Positions 1-6,393 of a stretch of 6,858 nucleotides of DNA are shown here, in pieces. The DNA comes from Candidatus Omnitrophota bacterium (GTDB lineage: Bacteria > Omnitrophota > Gorgyraeia > Gorgyraeales > Gorgyraeaceae). Position 1 is the stretch's first letter. The number at the start of each line of letters is the position of its first letter. The notes under the pieces are model-generated. The model saw nothing but the letters and a program-made list of their open reading frames with translations. It was not told the DNA's origin and searched no databases. The stretch spans positions 1 to 6,858 of the forward strand of contig JAPLMC010000065.1 of the NCBI GenBank assembly GCA_026387215.1, written 5' to 3'. Both the position numbers and the translations under genes were made by a program.

Positions 1-218
1 ACCTTTATATTTACATTCCCTGCCTTATAATATTTTATAACCGCTAATATTCCAACTGGCAGAAGAAGCGCAGCAAGCGCTGTGCCCTGGGCAAGGTGCT
101 GGGAAAATTTGAAAACATAGATTAGAACAGGGATTAATATTACAGCTCCTCCTATGCCGAAAAAACCAGAGGACATCCCTGCCACAAGCCCTATTAATAC
201 GCTTAAAATATTGTCCAT
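1..218 (-). CDS. TauE/SafE-family membrane transporter, N-terminal fragment
   Basis: This is the first 72 codons of a membrane protein whose remainder lies beyond the left edge. The ATG is at 218-216, with a weak AGG upstream as its only ribosome-binding signal. The N-terminus carries the glycine-rich TauE/SafE (UPF0721) signature: GLVAG (residues 10-14), SGFFGIGG (17-24), then a hydrophobic helix with PVL (30-32), and QGTALAALL starting at residue 44. Known members are integral inner-membrane permeases, usually about 250 residues, associated with export or uptake of sulfite, sulfoacetate or other small organic anions. The specific substrate cannot be read from sequence. It is divergent from the hydroxyacid dehydrogenase/racemase pair across a 49-base gap, so shared regulation is possible but only inferred. 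Family call is fairly secure; substrate is unknown. Confidence 0.85.
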   Translation of the reverse strand, partial: MDNILSVLIGLVAGMSSGFFGIGGAVILIPVLIYVFKFSQHLAQGTALAALLLPVGILAVIKYYKAGNVNIK

Positions 219-267
219 GTTAAAACCTATTATTTACTTTACCATGCTTATATGTTAAATTATACTT
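219..267. promoter_or_regulatory. AT-rich divergent intergenic region with candidate -10 elements
   Basis: These 49 bases separate two divergent start codons and should carry promoters for both directions. On the minus strand there is a perfect TATAAT (264-259), but no convincing -35 at the usual spacing. On the plus strand TTTACC (238-243), a 17-base spacer and TATACT (261-266) resemble a sigma70 promoter. That promoter would start transcription inside the annotated reading frame, so it does not fit the ATG at 268 well. No Shine-Dalgarno sequence precedes the ATG at 268, which would suit a leaderless or near-leaderless transcript. No clear operator palindrome was seen. Confidence 0.35.
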
Positions 268-1716
268 ATGATTATAAAGACAGATGCTGATATTATCAAG
301 GGTTATTTCGAAGACTATTCAGGCCTTCTGGGCGGTTATGCCGATAGAGTCATATTACCTGAAAATGAAAAAGAAGCCAGGGACATCCTCCTGGAAGCAA
401 GCGCTAAAAATATCCCCGTAACAATATCTGGAGGCGGCACAGGAGTTACAGGCGCAAGAATACCTTTTGGCGGATGGGTAATTGCTACAGAAAAATTAAA
501 TAAAATCATAGATATAAATAAAGACTCCCTTACCGCAACAATAGAACCAGGCGTAAGACTTTCTGACCTTGAAAACGAACTCTCGAAAAAAGGTCTCACT
601 TATCTCCCTGATCCTACAGAACCTAACGCGTTTCTCGGAGGAACTATATCCACAAACGCTTCAGGAGCAAGAGGGTTTAAATATGGTCCTACGCGTAATT
701 ATATAAAAAGACTGAAAGTTCTTCTCTCTACAGGACATATTATCGATATAAAGCGCGGAGATTACTTTATAAAAAGAGGTTCAGTATTCCAGCTCAAATT
801 AAAAGATAAAGAAATGAACATAAGAATTCCGGATTATTCAATGCCTGATATAAAAACTGCCGCGGGCTATTACATAAAAGACGATATGGACCTTTTAGAT
901 TTATTCATAGGCCACGAAGGAACCCTTTGCTTCATACTTGAAGTTGATATAGCGCTGGGGGAGAAACCGGAAGAGATAATGAGTTTTTTTAGCTTCTTTT
1001 CTTCTGAAGATGACGCGATAAATTTTGTAAAAGATGCAAAAACATATATGGCAATGTCTCTGGAATACATGGACTCAAATTCTCTTTCACTCTTAAGAAT
1101 AAAGTACCCTAACATACCAAAATGCGCAAAAGGCCTTATATATTTTGAGCAGGATTATAAAAAAGAATTTGAGTCAGAGATCATAGACTTATGGACTAAG
1201 CTACTCGAAAAACACAACGCTCTGATGGAAGATTCGTACTTTGCGGATTCCGACAAAGAAAGAGCAAAACTAAAAGAACTAAGACACGCTCTTCCGGACT
1301 CTGTAAATGAAATTGTAAAAAAGAATAAAATGCCGAAGGTTGGGACTGACATAGCAGTGCCCGATAAATGCTTTAAAGAAATGCTGAAATTCTACAAAGA
1401 AAAACTCACCTCCTCTGGAATAGACTATTTGATATTCGGACACATTGGAGAAAGCCATATGCATGTAAATATGCTTCCCAGGACAGAGGAAGAATTTAAA
1501 AAAAGCAGGCTTGTCTATATGGAATTCGTAAAAAAGGCCGTTGGATTTGGCGGAACTGTTTCAGCGGAACACGGTATAGGAAAATTAAAACACCAATTTC
1601 TTGAAATAATGTACGGGAAGAACAATCTAAAGCAGATGGCCCTTCTTAAAAAATCGCTAGACCCATCCTGCATATTAGGGCTCGATAACATATTCCCCAA
1701 AGAACTATTAAAATGA
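268..1716 (+). CDS. FAD-linked D-2-hydroxyacid dehydrogenase (D-lactate/glycolate oxidase GlcD family)
   Basis: This is a 482-residue flavoenzyme of the VAO/GlcD family, which oxidises D-2-hydroxyacids such as D-lactate, glycolate or D-2-hydroxyglutarate to 2-oxoacids. The N-terminal FAD_binding_4 domain shows the pyrophosphate loop SGGGTGVTGARIP (54-66), PDPTEPNAFLGG (114-125), TNASGARG (129-136) and IGHEGTL (214-220). The C-terminal FAD-oxidase_C domain has FGHIGESHMHVN (390-401) and SAEHGIGK (432-439). H392, H399 and E434 match the residues that bind a divalent metal in D-2-hydroxyglutarate and D-lactate dehydrogenases, and H435 follows. Length is normal for the family. There is no fused Fe-S domain and no GlcE, GlcF or EtfAB gene in the window, so the electron acceptor is unknown. 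The ATG at 268 is the only plausible start because an in-frame TAA lies at 256-258. Its stop overlaps the start of the racemase gene, which makes D-lactate the favoured substrate by inference. Confidence 0.9.
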   Translation: MIIKTDADIIKGYFEDYSGLLGGYADRVILPENEKEARDILLEASAKNIPVTISGGGTGVTGARIPFGGWVIATEKLNKIIDINKDSLTATIEPGVRLSDLENELSKKGLTYLPDPTEPNAFLGGTISTNASGARGFKYGPTRNYIKRLKVLLSTGHIIDIKRGDYFIKRGSVFQLKLKDKEMNIRIPDYSMPDIKTAAGYYIKDDMDLLDLFIGHEGTLCFILEVDIALGEKPEEIMSFFSFFSSEDDAINFVKDAKTYMAMSLEYMDSNSLSLLRIKYPNIPKCAKGLIYFEQDYKKEFESEIIDLWTKLLEKHNALMEDSYFADSDKERAKLKELRHALPDSVNEIVKKNKMPKVGTDIAVPDKCFKEMLKFYKEKLTSSGIDYLIFGHIGESHMHVNMLPRTEEEFKKSRLVYMEFVKKAVGFGGTVSAEHGIGKLKHQFLEIMYGKNNLKQMALLKKSLDPSCILGLDNIFPKELLK

Positions 1717-2810
1717 AAATCATCATAGCTGTCCCTGATTTTACGCGCGAAGCGCATTTAAAAAAAGTATTGCCCCATATTTTATATAAGCTTAATAAAA
1801 AAGGTTTAAGCAATAAGGATATGGAAATACTTATAGGAACAGGACTCCACAGAAAACCAACCCATCAAGAATTAAAAGATAATCTCGGTAATATTGCAGA
1901 TAGTGTTAAGCTATCATCGCACGACTATAAAAACGTATTTTATTCAGGCAGGTCAAAAAGAGGAATACCTATATACCTGGATAAAAAATTAAAAAATGCT
2001 GAATATATAGTAACTATAGGAGTAGTGGAACCACATCTTTATGCAGGCTATAGCGGAGGCGTGAAAGTCATATCAATAGGGCTTGCTGGAGAAAAAACAA
2101 TAAACTCCACACATCATCCAAGATTTCTTGACCATCTAGGAACAAGAATATGTTCTTTAAAAAATAATCTTTTCCAAAATTTTATACAGGAGGTCTCTTC
2201 ACGCCTGCCCATAAAATATTCTGTGAATATAATAAACGATAAAAACGGAAATATATTGAAAATATTCGAAGGTAGCCCGAAGAGATGTTTCATTGACGCT
2301 GTCCGGTATTCGCAAAAAATATTTGAAAAAAAGATATGCAAATTTATTGACGTGGTTATATGCAATATACCTGCTGAAAAAGGCGTAAACATATACCAAG
2401 CATCGCGCATATTTAACTATATAGCAGACACTAGGATTCCTGTAATAAGAAAAAATTCCCTGATACTTGTAAAAGCAAGCCTCCAGGAAGGTTTTGGAAA
2501 AGGATTGGGCGAGAAGCGTTTCATGAAAAAGATGCTTGAAATGAAAGACCCTGAAAAAACTATATCCGAAATCAGAAAAAGCGGATGCCTTGCAGGAGAA
2601 CACCGCGCCTATATGGTCGCAAAAGCCCTTAGAAAAGCAAAATTAGGTTTTATATCAGAAAAAGCTTATATCTATAAAAATAAAGGTCTTCCGTTTTTAT
2701 TCTTTGGAAATCTTGGCGAAGCTAAAAAATATATAGAAATAAATTTTAAAAAACCAAAAATACATTACCTCAAAAACGCATTTACAACCATTCTAACCAA
2801 AGCACGGTAA
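1713..2810 (+). CDS. larA: LarA-like nickel-pincer racemase (lactate racemase family, DUF2088)
   Basis: This 365-residue protein belongs to the LarA family, whose characterised members racemise lactate or related 2-hydroxyacids using the nickel-pincer nucleotide. Visible motifs are DFTR (9-12; family DxTRP), GTGLHRKPTHQEL (42-54), EPHLYAGYSGGVK (106-118), a following THH (133-135) and IYQASR (227-232). Aligned by eye to Lactobacillus plantarum LarA, R12, H46, H108, K118 and H134 match R75, the catalytic H108 and H174, the pincer-anchoring K184, and H200. Q229 matches Q295, but the K298 position is Arg (R232), and the Pro after DxTR is Glu. The protein lacks about 60 residues that precede the DxTRP motif in the L. 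plantarum enzyme. Its ATG overlaps the upstream stop as ATGA and no strong ribosome-binding site precedes it, so translational coupling is likely. No larB, larC or larE cofactor genes are in the window. Family is secure; lactate as substrate is inferred from the dehydrogenase neighbour. Confidence 0.85.
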   Translation: MKIIIAVPDFTREAHLKKVLPHILYKLNKKGLSNKDMEILIGTGLHRKPTHQELKDNLGNIADSVKLSSHDYKNVFYSGRSKRGIPIYLDKKLKNAEYIVTIGVVEPHLYAGYSGGVKVISIGLAGEKTINSTHHPRFLDHLGTRICSLKNNLFQNFIQEVSSRLPIKYSVNIINDKNGNILKIFEGSPKRCFIDAVRYSQKIFEKKICKFIDVVICNIPAEKGVNIYQASRIFNYIADTRIPVIRKNSLILVKASLQEGFGKGLGEKRFMKKMLEMKDPEKTISEIRKSGCLAGEHRAYMVAKALRKAKLGFISEKAYIYKNKGLPFLFFGNLGEAKKYIEINFKKPKIHYLKNAFTTILTKAR

Positions 2811-2816
2811 CTGCCT

Positions 2817-2855
2817 CCACCTCAACCTACGCGGTTACCGCGTAGGTTGAGGTGG
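2817..2855. terminator. Perfect 18-bp-stem hairpin between convergent genes (likely bidirectional terminator or extragenic palindrome)
   Basis: The arm CCACCTCAACCTACGCGG (2817-2834) and its exact complement (2838-2855) flank a three-base loop TTA. Twelve of the eighteen arm bases are G or C, far richer than the surrounding DNA. The hairpin sits between the racemase stop (2808-2810) and the stop of the convergent outer-membrane protein gene (2857-2859), the usual place for a bidirectional terminator. The T-tract is poor on both strands: TTT followed by AAAAA on the plus strand, none on the minus strand. It could instead be a dispersed extragenic palindrome. A 7-base alternative pairing, CGGTAAC (2805-2811) with GTTACCG (2834-2840), also exists. 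Confidence 0.7.
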
Positions 2856-2856
2856 T

Positions 2857-3564
2857 TTAAAAATCCCTGCTTATCCCTAGAGAAACCTCTTCCCCGTCAA
2901 TAAAATCTCCCTCTATATTTAACCTTGTATCTTTCGCAACCAGATAATCCAGGCCTATCACAACTCCCCACATCTTTTCAGATTTAATGCGCTTCCTGTC
3001 GTGCTCATTTATCCATTTTATAAAATCAACTGTTCCATACCTTGCGCCAAGATAGGGCGTAAAATTACCTATATCTTTTGAAATCAACACTGATCCCTGC
3101 CATTCGTCTATAATAACCCTATGTTTATCGCTTGCTGGATAAGTAGTCCGAGGATGAACGCTTATATGCTGAAAACCAATTACAGACTTTATGCCAAAAT
3201 CTTTATTTTCATATCCCTTTATCCTGAAACCGTACGCGCCTGCAAAATTTGTGTTGTAGCTCAAATTTCCTGGATCAGGATTATGCCAAGCCACGTCTCC
3301 TACTCCTATTTTCCCGTCAAAACAAATCCAGTCAAATACACCTAAAGAGCTTGTTAAAAAATATCTATTACCGCTAGTAGAGCCTTGGCTATCTTTTAGA
3401 TTTCTATCTATAAGAAAATTTCCCTGTAACCCCAATATCCATTGCTTTTCCTTAGGCATATGCGTCCCATAGCAAGGCGCAGCATAAGAATTCTCTGAGC
3501 ACACTACAGCTAAAACTACAGCGAGAAATAGGATCCATTTAAATACGGCATATTTCGTTTTCAA
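2857..3564 (-). CDS. Predicted outer-membrane beta-barrel protein
   Basis: This is a 235-residue exported protein. A basic N-terminus (K2, K4, K9) is followed by a hydrophobic core (about residues 10-21) and a plausible signal-peptidase I site near SYA|APC (26-31). The mature part is rich in aromatic and alternating polar/hydrophobic segments: QWILGLQGNF (41-50), RYFLTSSLGVF (67-77), and later strands around GVVIGLDYLV and RLNIEGDF. It ends in SLGISRDF, and a C-terminal Phe on an amphipathic strand is the typical recognition signal for the BAM complex. The size suits a small barrel of roughly eight strands. I do not recognise a named family. The start is TTG (3564-3562), which overlaps the TGA of the carboxypeptidase gene as TTGA. 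A good ribosome-binding site supports it, and no in-frame ATG precedes the signal core. Coupled translation with the upstream peptidase suggests an envelope role; the function is unknown. Confidence 0.75.
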   Translation of the reverse strand: MKTKYAVFKWILFLAVVLAVVCSENSYAAPCYGTHMPKEKQWILGLQGNFLIDRNLKDSQGSTSGNRYFLTSSLGVFDWICFDGKIGVGDVAWHNPDPGNLSYNTNFAGAYGFRIKGYENKDFGIKSVIGFQHISVHPRTTYPASDKHRVIIDEWQGSVLISKDIGNFTPYLGARYGTVDFIKWINEHDRKRIKSEKMWGVVIGLDYLVAKDTRLNIEGDFIDGEEVSLGISRDF

Positions 3565-4361
3565 AATAATTTCCTGCCTTTCTCCGCCAGTTCTTTCAAG
3601 TCAGGCCATAATTTTTTACCCTTCAGCATTACCACTATTAAATTATGCCTTTTATCGTAACTAATATAGCCCAAAAAACATTGTTTTGCCCTTACGGTAT
3701 ATCCTGTTTTCCCAAGCATCAGATAAGATGCGTTCTTCCACAAGCCCTTATTATGATTTCTTAATTTTATACGTCTTCCGCTTATTAACTCTATTATCTC
3801 CGTTTCCTTTATCTGAAGTATATCCAGAAGCCTCTTGTCTTTTACCGCCTCGCGCATTATCAATGCCAGATCATACGCCGTAGAATATTGCCCTTTTGCC
3901 GGCAACCCGTTAGAAGTTTTGAAATTTGTATTGCGGCATCCAATTTTTCTAGCCATATCATTCATTATCTTTACAAAATCCTTTTCCGTGCCAGCCACGC
4001 TTTCAGCTAGAGCTACGCTGGCATCATTGCCGGAATTGAGCAGCGCTGCCTTGAGCATATCCTCCGTTGAATAAACTTCGCCTTTTTTAATACCCACTCT
4101 ACTGGGAGGCATGCACGTTGCACAAGTTGATACATTTACATTTTTATTAAGTTCTGATTTTTTCAAAACAACAAGGGCTGTCATTATCTTTGTAGTAGAG
4201 GCAGGCGCAAGCTTGACATGAGGATTTTTGGAATAGATGACCTTTTTATTCCAAGTATTCATAAGCACTGCAGAATATGCAGTAATATGAATAACTTCTT
4301 TTGCAAAAAGATTTGCGTTTAAAAATATAATGAATATAAAAACTAGGCTTTTTCTGAACAT
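3561..4361 (-). CDS. D-alanyl-D-alanine carboxypeptidase, peptidase S11 family
   Basis: This 266-residue penicillin-binding protein trims the terminal D-Ala from peptidoglycan pentapeptides in the periplasm. All three serine beta-lactamase-fold motifs are present: STTK (55-58, nucleophile S55 and base K58), SGN (110-112) and KTG (218-220). A signal peptide spans about residues 1-20 (FRKSLVFIFIIFL, cleavage near LFA|KEV). It is shorter than E. coli PBP5 (about 400 residues): it consists of the catalytic domain only, with no PBP5-type C-terminal beta domain and no amphipathic membrane anchor, so it is probably soluble in the periplasm. A CATC motif (C80-C83) lies in the strand/loop between STTK and SGN where relatives usually lack cysteines. 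The ATG (4361-4359) abuts the TAA of the upstream small membrane protein gene, and the stop overlaps the outer-membrane protein start. DacF and PBP5/6-type are both reasonable names; the family is certain, the paralogue is not. Confidence 0.93.
   Translation of the reverse strand: MFRKSLVFIFIIFLNANLFAKEVIHITAYSAVLMNTWNKKVIYSKNPHVKLAPASTTKIMTALVVLKKSELNKNVNVSTCATCMPPSRVGIKKGEVYSTEDMLKAALLNSGNDASVALAESVAGTEKDFVKIMNDMARKIGCRNTNFKTSNGLPAKGQYSTAYDLALIMREAVKDKRLLDILQIKETEIIELISGRRIKLRNHNKGLWKNASYLMLGKTGYTVRAKQCFLGYISYDKRHNLIVVMLKGKKLWPDLKELAEKGRKLF
3571..3578 (-). promoter_or_regulatory. Shine-Dalgarno site supporting a TTG start
   Basis: On the minus strand GGCAGGAA ends six bases before the TTG at 3564-3562. 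This good match and spacing justify choosing the non-ATG start for the outer-membrane protein, which overlaps the preceding stop codon. Confidence 0.65.
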
Positions 4362-4634
4362 TTAATCTTGATGTATCTCTCGGATTTCTTTGCTAATATT
4401 TCCTAGAGACGTTCGCGCACGCTCGAGTTCATCAGCAAGCCTATCGGTTATCATTAAATGCTTATAGGAAAGTAAACTGAATGCCATGTTCAAAAGCGCT
4501 AGTAAAAATAAATATACATTTACCTCAGGGTTAAGTAGAAAATATATAAAGAAAAATATACCCAAGACAATAAGCAACCTGTTTAATCTATAAACCGTTC
4601 CTATAAATGTTTTTTCTCTGGTCAAGCTTGCCAT
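4362..4634 (-). CDS. Small two-helix membrane protein with charged helical tail, unknown function
   Basis: I do not recognise this family. Counting from the ATG at 4634 the protein has 90 residues. A short basic N-terminus (TREKTF...YRLNR) is followed by two hydrophobic segments, LLIVLGIFFFIYFLL and VYLFLLALLNMAFSLL, separated by a short NPEVN turn. This predicts a helical hairpin in the inner membrane. The last 25 or so residues (DRLADELERA ... KEIREIHQD) are charged with heptad-like spacing and probably form an amphipathic helix or short coiled coil. An in-frame ATG four codons upstream (4646) is possible, but GAGG at 4644-4641 lies six bases before the 4634 ATG and favours the shorter form. 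The stop abuts the carboxypeptidase ATG, so the two are almost certainly co-transcribed. A scaffold or partner role in the envelope is only an inference. Confidence 0.75.
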   Translation of the reverse strand: MASLTREKTFIGTVYRLNRLLIVLGIFFFIYFLLNPEVNVYLFLLALLNMAFSLLSYKHLMITDRLADELERARTSLGNISKEIREIHQD

Positions 4635-4640
4635 ACATAA

Positions 4641-4644
4641 CCTC
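4641..4644 (-). promoter_or_regulatory. Shine-Dalgarno site deciding the start of the small membrane protein
   Basis: GAGG on the minus strand sits six bases before the ATG at 4634-4632. It overlaps the alternative ATG at 4646-4644, which has only TATTATAA-like sequence upstream and no ribosome-binding site. The downstream ATG is therefore preferred. Confidence 0.5.
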
Positions 4645-4672
4645 ATTTATAATATGCACTGCATGTTAAAGT

Positions 4673-6301
4673 TTAACAAGGCGTAAATTTATTTGTTATA
4701 GGCATGCGCCTGTCTTTTCCAAATGCCATAGGCGTAATCTTTACGCCTGGAGGAGCCTGGCGGCGCTTGTATTCGCTAGAGTCTATCATATTTAACACTT
4801 TTTTAACAACATCTTTGCATCCCATCTTTTTCACTATGTCTTCAAACCCTTTATTTTTCTCAACATAAAGATCTATAACCCTGTCTAAAAAATCGTAAGG
4901 CGGAAGAGTATCCTGATCTTTCTGATTTGGCCTCAATTCAGCTGTAGGAGCTCTTTTAAAAACGCTTCTAGGTATAATATCCTTGCCTTCCTTTTTATTA
5001 ACATATTCTGCCAGCTCATAGACAAGCCTCTTGGGTACATCTTTTATTACGCTAAACCCGCCTGCCATATCTCCGTAAAGAGTGCAGTATCCGGCGCTTG
5101 TTTCGCTTTTATTACCTGTATTAAGCACCAGGTATCCGAATTTATTAGAAAACGCCATAAGTACATTGCCTCTAATTCTAGCTTGGATATTTTCCTCTGC
5201 TATATTGGGTTTTACGCCTTTGAAATGCAGCTTCAACGTATCTAAATAAGAACTGAAGATATTATCTATCGGTACTTTACGAAATTTTATGCCAAGATTC
5301 CTGGCTATTATTTCCGCATCTTTTTGCGTATTGGCTGAAGAATACCTAGACGGCATACCAAGAGCGAGGACATTCCCCCTGCCAAGCGCATCTTTGGCAA
5401 TACACGCAACTAACGCAGAATCTATGCCCCCGCTTAAGCCAAGAGCAACTTTGCTAAACTTATTTTTGAGAACATAATCTTTTACGCCCAATAAAAGAGC
5501 GGAATATATCTCCTCCTCTCTGGAGGTAAGACTAATCTTTGGCTTTGTTTTCACTGTCTCTTTTCCGGAGCATAAATCGAATATTAACAAATCTTCTTCA
5601 AAAGCCTTTGCTTCCACAATAATCGATCCGTCTTTTCCAAATAAAGCGCTTCTCCCGTCAAACACCAGCTCATCCTGGCCACCAATAAGATTACAATAAA
5701 CTATAGGTATCTTGAATTTTTTTGCCTTTTGTCCGATTACTCTTTCGCGCTCCTTAATCTTATCAATATTATATGGCGAAGCGGATATGTTCACCAAAAA
5801 ATTCGCTTTCTTCAAAACATCCTCTGCCCTATGTTCTTTGCTCTCCACCCATATATCTTCGCATATATTCACCGCAAAAAGCAGATCTTTTATCTTTATC
5901 AGCTGATTATTAACGCCCGGGGAAAAATATCTTTTCTCATCGAAAACACCATAATTAGGCAAATGCATCTTATGATACACATAAATTATTTTTTTATTGC
6001 TTATAACTGCAGCGCTATTGTAAATATTTCCTTTTTTCTCATCTACAAATCCTACTATAGCTATCACATTGCCTGTTTTATGGACTATTTTCTTTAGGTA
6101 TTTGATATTCCCTTTTATAAAATGTCTCTTCAGAAGAAGGTCCTCGGGCGGATAGCCTGTTATGCTGAGCTCTGGAAATACAATTAAATCAATATCCTTG
6201 GAAATCGCCTCTTTTATCAAGGACAATATCCTGCTGGAATTGCCCTTGAGGTCTCCTACTACAGTATTTATCTGGCCTACAGCTATTTTGATATTTTTCA
6301 T
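4673..6301 (-). CDS. nadE: Glutamine-dependent NAD+ synthetase
   Basis: This 542-residue two-domain cytoplasmic enzyme makes NAD+ from deamido-NAD+, ATP and glutamine, the last step of NAD biosynthesis. The N-terminal nitrilase-fold glutaminase domain (about 1-250) has the full catalytic triad: E44 in FPELSITGYPPEDLL, K111 in YHKMHLPNYGVFDE, and C147 in NICEDIW. The C-terminal synthetase domain (about 265-542) starts with the ATP-pyrophosphatase loop LGLSGGIDSALVA (SGGIDS at 290-295). It continues with TGNKSE, YCTLYGDMAGGF, PTAELRPNQKDQD and the closing APPGVKITP segment. Length and motif order are typical of glutamine-using bacterial NadE, so ammonia is probably channelled between domains. 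The ATG (6301-6299) starts exactly at the conserved first strand (KIAVGQINTVVGD), but no Shine-Dalgarno sequence precedes it. The neighbouring genes are not NAD-related, so co-transcription with the envelope genes downstream looks incidental. Confidence 0.97.
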   Translation of the reverse strand: MKNIKIAVGQINTVVGDLKGNSSRILSLIKEAISKDIDLIVFPELSITGYPPEDLLLKRHFIKGNIKYLKKIVHKTGNVIAIVGFVDEKKGNIYNSAAVISNKKIIYVYHKMHLPNYGVFDEKRYFSPGVNNQLIKIKDLLFAVNICEDIWVESKEHRAEDVLKKANFLVNISASPYNIDKIKERERVIGQKAKKFKIPIVYCNLIGGQDELVFDGRSALFGKDGSIIVEAKAFEEDLLIFDLCSGKETVKTKPKISLTSREEEIYSALLLGVKDYVLKNKFSKVALGLSGGIDSALVACIAKDALGRGNVLALGMPSRYSSANTQKDAEIIARNLGIKFRKVPIDNIFSSYLDTLKLHFKGVKPNIAEENIQARIRGNVLMAFSNKFGYLVLNTGNKSETSAGYCTLYGDMAGGFSVIKDVPKRLVYELAEYVNKKEGKDIIPRSVFKRAPTAELRPNQKDQDTLPPYDFLDRVIDLYVEKNKGFEDIVKKMGCKDVVKKVLNMIDSSEYKRRQAPPGVKITPMAFGKDRRMPITNKFTPC

Positions 6302-6313
6302 ATATTATGTATC

Positions 6314-6342
6314 ATATTAGCATAACTTAAAGAAATAGGCAA
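6314..6342 (-). promoter_or_regulatory. Candidate sigma70-type promoter for nadE
   Basis: On the minus strand TTGCCT (6342-6337), a 17-base spacer and TAATAT (6319-6314) form a reasonable -35/-10 pair. A TGC directly before the -10 gives an extended -10 element. The predicted start of transcription is near 6307, only about six bases before the nadE ATG. The mRNA would be almost leaderless, which agrees with the absence of a ribosome-binding site. This rests on consensus matching by eye only. Confidence 0.4.
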
Positions 6343-6393
6343 TAAGGTGCGAAAATCTGCTGGAAAGCTGCATTTAATATAAACAGTTGCTAT

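Noticed and set aside
2199..2603. 134-codon open frame on the minus strand inside the racemase gene
   Set aside because: It is entirely antisense to conserved LarA motifs, with a biased Phe/Tyr-rich composition typical of the complement of AT-rich coding DNA.
4635..4646. Upstream ATG at 4646 as start of the small membrane protein
   Set aside because: It has no ribosome-binding site, and its own bases form part of the GAGG that serves the ATG at 4634. The longer form would add only MRLC.
5729..6097. 122-codon open frame on the plus strand inside nadE
   Set aside because: It lies wholly antisense to the well-supported nitrilase domain of NadE, has no ribosome-binding site and shows no recognisable motif. 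It is a shadow frame.
6302..6393. Terminator between the EamA gene and nadE
   Set aside because: Only partial pairings around CTGCTGGAAAGCTG were found, with no stable stem followed by a T-tract.
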